From positions 1 to 36,630 of the forward strand of contig NW_003149276.1 in NCBI RefSeq assembly GCF_000003605.2: DNA of 36,630 nucleotides, in the 5' to 3' direction. The notes beneath the pieces are model-generated. The model was not told where the DNA came from. It worked only from the letters and a program-made list of their open reading frames with translations, and searched no databases. Below, piece by piece: positions 24,801 to 30,800 of this stretch. This DNA is from Saccoglossus kowalevskii (taxonomy: Eukaryota > Hemichordata > Enteropneusta > Harrimaniidae). A program made the translations under genes and the position numbers. Each line of letters begins with the position of its first letter. Within the stretch, counting starts at the first letter, position 1.

Positions 24801-27800
24801 GAGATGTTAAACCATCAAGACTTGTTTTGAATATTGCTGCTGAATCACATGATAAACAAGATGTGTTTGCGAAAATGATTCCATTCATCTGTTTTCCCAA
24901 ACAATTTCAAACATATTCACAAGAAATTTGATCATCCTAATATTGCTTTGCGAATGTAGAATGTCGAATATGGCAGGGTAACATCTTCATTTTACTTCCT
25001 GAATACATCTTGGTAGATGTACCCTATTTTTGTACACTGATTTTAGTAGAAATTACATGTGTATGTTGCCTATTTCTGTACATGGGTGACGATGAAGCAT
25101 TAGGTGGAACGCACACTAAATACCAGTTTCTGAGCGAGATTTTAATGTTTAGTCTGAAGTCGTGTTCTTGGAAGGTTATATAAAGTCTGTAGAAACGCAT
25201 TAGCTTGTATCCGTCAGTCCACCAGTACACAGCATTTGTTATATTGCTCAATATGCTAACATATATAACAAAATAGATAGACTACACATACACATTTTCT
25301 AGGAGTCATGCCTGGTGTAATAGATCCGTCTAGCATATTTCATTTTCATTGCGTACTCAAAATATTAAATTTTTTCCTGATCTACTTACGTTATTATTAC
25401 CTTATAAATGAGATAAATCTCAAAATTCTTTCTTTTGCATGTTTGATGAATAAATGTATTTCAAACAAGTTGTTTAAAACAAGTCATTGTTAATTACATA
25501 GTCCCAATTGGAATTAGGGGGAATGTTATTCATGGCAAAAATACAGTAATATGAACCAAAAGCAAAGTTAGTAATTGAGAGTGAATAATTGGCTGGTCCA
25601 GTATCAACAGAAATTATATGTATTAATTAATCTTATAAAATCGAAAAATATAGTCAGAACCTAAACAGGATATGCTATTAATGCATTTTTTTTGTATTCA
25701 AACAGAATTTTCTTTGTCCAAGTTCATGTACAAAGATATAGTAGTATTGCAGTCAACCACCTTTGATCCAATTGTGAAATTATAACTGTCATGGACATGT
25801 ATCCTAACATGTATAATTTGAAAAGAAAAATCTGTATCAACGATACAATTTGAAGAAACAAGATAATATTTTTTATTAGAACATGAAACAAATCATCATG
25901 GACAAGTATCTCAACATGTATAATGTTTGCATCAAATTTGAACAAAAACTGACAAAGCATGTATAAAATTCAGAAAAAAATTGCTACCAGTAGGCCATCT
26001 TTTTATTGTGAAACGAATCGTCATAGACATGTATTCTAACATGTAAAATATTTGTACCAAATTTGAACAAAAACTGACGAAGCCTGCATTAGATACCACA
26101 TTTGGAAAAAATGGCTGGCAGTCAACTATCTTAAAAACTAACAGTAAAACACTGCATTTGCATATGCCGCAAATACAGTACTAGGCACATGTAAAGAACG
26201 AACAGATTTAATCTGGACAGACTGATGGACAGGGACTAATAATGCATACTTTGATGGGAGTGGAACTTTATTTTTCCATATCAGTTTCTAAAAGACAATA
26301 ATTTGACCCTTTGATAATTGTACCCTACAAAATAATAAAATTGTGCTTTGCATATATGTATTGCACAGCAGTTGTGATTTAGTCAAAACAATCACTCAAT
26401 GAATAAATACTTTATAAATAAATTCAGTACAAAGCATGAAAGCACTTTTTTAATTGTTTGACATCTTTCAAACTTACACTTCCCTGAAAATAAGTTCATA
26501 ACCGAACTAGTATGTAAGCTGTACATGTCAAACATATCAAATATGTCATAAGTTAATCTTGTTTTGCAGGTAAGGAAGAAACACGAAACACTGGTCAGAG
26601 TAAACGAGACAGAAACTTTGAACCAATTGGTATTACAAATAAAGACTTGGTAAAATTGTTAAAAAAACCTGGACAAAACGAGTCTGAATCACTTAAACGC
26701 ATTGAACGAAGATTAAAGAAAGCAGTAGACACAGATTCAATTGATTTTTATTTTTCACTTTGGGATGTTGGTGGACATTGTGATATTATTTATCCGGTAC
26801 GTGTATATTTATTTCACTTTTTGAACTCGTACTCTTTCAAAATTGCAGCTAGTCAATGGTTCATGTTATAGACGAACTGTTAAATATGTGACTGTGCACC
26901 AACTTAGTTTTCATTGACAGATGTACACATCAAAGGAGCAGGGCAACACAGCAACGCACGTACATACCAATCTACAACACAATTGTTGCTAAGTAGTGAT
27001 AAGTATGCATGATCATATACCGTGGATATACCTGTTGCTAACTCACACACAGTGAGCTCCATGTTTATGTAAATAACGATGATTAGTATTATACTTACCA
27101 TTTTTAACCCCTCTTCAGGCACAGACAGAAAAAGCGGACTTGTAATTTGGGCTTCGTTCTGTTGTCTGTCGGTATGTTACTGGCATTTTCTCAGCAGCAT
27201 TGGGTTGCTGAGACAAATCATTTTGTTGTGGTATGATCTCTTGTTGGAAAAGGAGAATTAAAGTCACTGATTCAATAGAATATTTTCTGTCCCTTTACTA
27301 GCAGTGGGACACATTGATATTGTGCTGTCTGTAAATGATTGCACATGTCTTGTCAATGATAGAGATACTTCTACGAAAGAATCAATAATGCTGACTCGTA
27401 GGATAGAGAAATGTGAACAATTTTATGATGTGGTTTGATTATTTGGAAGAATTATATTTCAAAGCGTCAGTACTAAAATAAAGTTGTCATTGTACCCATG
27501 CCGTGCCTGTGCCTGTGCTTGATGATACATATCAGAGCACGTGTCTATATGCGAATGGGTACAAGTATACACACACTATAATGTTATTTAGATTTTGCAT
27601 TTACATTTTCTCAGCTTGGGATGAAAGTGAATCGTGTGTAATTTACTAAAACCTTCTGCCTGTTAGCCACTTCGCTGTAGTTTTTGAAGTGCGGTCAGCA
27701 ATTCTAAATTTTAGAATATTGTTTTGGTTAGTACAACGTAAAAACAGTGGCATGACCTTAGATCACTGCCACCAGAACAGTATAAATCACCATTCCAAAC

Positions 27801-30800
27801 AGTAAGAATTATTTCATCGAAATGCAAATGGGCGTGTACACTTTTCTGAATAACTACACATAGTAACGTAGAATCATACCCACACACCCACAAATTACAA
27901 ACAATGGTTTTCACGTACTGTAGCACATTGTGACTTTGATGTCAAAGCACCAAAAGAAGGGAAACCCCTACATCAGGCCAATATACTGTGCCAACCAGAC
28001 TTAGCTTTAATCCATACATGTCAATGAAATCGACGAGGAGTAAATATACGTCAACCTCTAGTGCTCTTAGTCATTGATATGAAAGCTGTTTAAATTCATA
28101 GATAAAAACGTGTATTCTTATTTTTAGTCGCCGTTTGGACACAGTCCGAAAACGGGGACTTATGTTTTGACCTGTGTGCGTCCGTGCGTCTGTGTGTGCC
28201 TCCAGACCTGTATTTTCTATCTGACATGTCTGGACCAATCACAATCAAACTTCACACATACATAATATTATACATATGCACAGCAATTTGTTTCACGATC
28301 TGATTCAAGATGAATAGTGGCCATTTTTATGCTTAAAAAATTATCAAAATCAAGCATTTATGGATGGATTTTGTTGGTACATACGTTGGACATTATGGGA
28401 CCTTAAGGCACATCATTTTACTTTTCTGATCCATTTTAATATGGCCGACTGGTGGCCATTTTGTTTTAATGAATGCAATTCTAGTGCCATTTTTCTGCCA
28501 TGCTTTGACTGATTATTTTAAATTTTTTTCTATTCATTATACATCATAACATGGATATATTGGTTTATCTATCTGATTCAAAATGGCCAAATGGCAGCCC
28601 GTTTTGTGCTGAAAATCATCAAAAATCAACCATTTCAAGCATTCGAGAACTTGATCTTGGTGTTTATGGGTCAATGTTGTTCAAACTTGGTACATACGTT
28701 AGATATTATGGTACCTTGATGTACATCATTTTATTTTCCCCATTCAATTTAAAATGACCGAGTGGTGGCCATTTTGTTTTAATGAATGCAGATCTAGTCC
28801 CAAATCTCTGTCATGCTTTGATTGATTATGATCAAATTTTATATATTCATTATACATCATGTCATGTTCATTTGTTCCGTAATCAGACAGAAACATACAT
28901 GTTGAGATACATCCATGATGATTCGTTTCATGTTTTGTATCTCTGTACGTAAACCGGCATGAATAGCCTATAGTGTTTATTTCTGGTCGTATATTAGAAT
29001 TTTGGAAAAGTCATTTAACATACTCTGTTGATACTAGACAAGCCAATTATTCACTGTAAATTATTAACTATGCTTTTGGTGCAGATTACTTTATTTTTGG
29101 CATGAATAACATTTACCCTAATTATAACCGAGACTATGTCCTTAACAATGAATTATTTGAATATACAATACATGATTAATGTAGACCAAACATCAGTATG
29201 AGTGTAATTTGATTTAATTTGGGGTACATAAAGTCGATTTGCTATTGACGTTGCAATTGGCCAAAATGTTAACACTTTTTATTCTTTCTAGGCTTTTTTT
29301 GCATATAGGGTAATTTACATCTTTGTGACTGACCTTACAAAAGGACTTGACGATATTTTAGAACTGCCGCCTCAAAATCAGACAGCAAGATATTGGAAAG
29401 ATATGCCATTGAAAGGTATGATCATTTTTAAGTTTGGCATGGTTGGCATTTCTGTCTAAAAATGACATCTTTTGTTTGTATTTGATGTATATGTAAGTAC
29501 AATTTATTCAAATATTAAAATTAAAGACTAATAAACCACATCACATCGGTATTTTATTTAGACAATGCAAATTTCTGGATAAATGCAATCCATACCCATA
29601 CAATGAGGGATTTTGTTATAAAAGCACATGGGCAAGATGAAAGTGAGGAGCACACCATTGTTGCACCCCCAGTTATAATTGCAGGTACAAAGAAAGATTT
29701 ACTTGAAGGGGTGAGTATATCCTTCCGATCCCCAAATAATAATATCATATGTAAAACAGTGATGTTATTCAAAGAGTGTTATTGAATACTAGCGTATACA
29801 TATATATCAGATTATTTCCATGACGTTATTTGTAGGGGGAGTTAACCGTCAAACTAAAGTTGTGGTTATTTGTGTCTTGAATTGATTCCATTATTTTAAA
29901 AAGGATATTGTATTTCAGGATGTCGAAAAAGAGAGCCAAGGCCGTCTATGTGAATTGAGAAAGTATCTCAGACAACATACACAATCAGCATGGAATAGTC
30001 ACGTTACTTTTCCAATGTTTGCTCTTGATAATAAGTCAAGACATAACGATAAGACGACTGATCCATCGATAGAAAGTCTCCGAAAACGGATACAGGAACT
30101 AGCTAAGGAATTTTGCTTTCTCGGTGACATTCCTGTCAATTGGCTAATACTAGAGCTAATTCTTAGATCCGAGGAGAAGGAGACATTACAATTATCCGAT
30201 GTACACAGATTAGGCAAAGAAAGGGGTCTGTCCACTGAGGAGATTGAAAAGGCATTGAAGTACTTCCATGATGTTGGAGAAATCATTCACTTTGCTGATG
30301 TTGATGAACTGAAAGATACTGTAATCATCGATCCACGATGGTTGATAAACTTATTCAGTTTATTAACTACAAAGTCAGTTTCATACAAGACTAATCCCGA
30401 GCTATCTATCGAACTGCTGAACATGTTTGATGAACTATACAACCACGGAATGATGAAGAGGGAGTTAGTTTCACAGTGGCTCAAATTGCATGATCGTGAG
30501 CAGGATACAGACATTCTCTTGAAAATTCTTGAAATGTTTGATATTATTTGTCAGTGCTCTCTAGAAATTGATGTATATTACTTCCCATGCCTTCTGAAAA
30601 GCGAGCCACCGAGAAAATTTCTGTTCCCTACAGGCTACATGTCTTGTGAGCCGTTATATTTCCATTTTCGAGGTAATTTTTTACCAGAAGGTTTATACTA
30701 CCGTTTGATTGTTCGTTGTTTAGAAAAACATCCAGAAGCCATGCTATTCCAGGATCATGCTCGTTTTATTCATAACGAGTCCATTGACCACCACTTTACT

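Noticed and set aside
29999-30514. Minus-strand open frames opposite exon 19
   Set aside because: Shadows of the strong plus-strand COR exon; no domain of their own.
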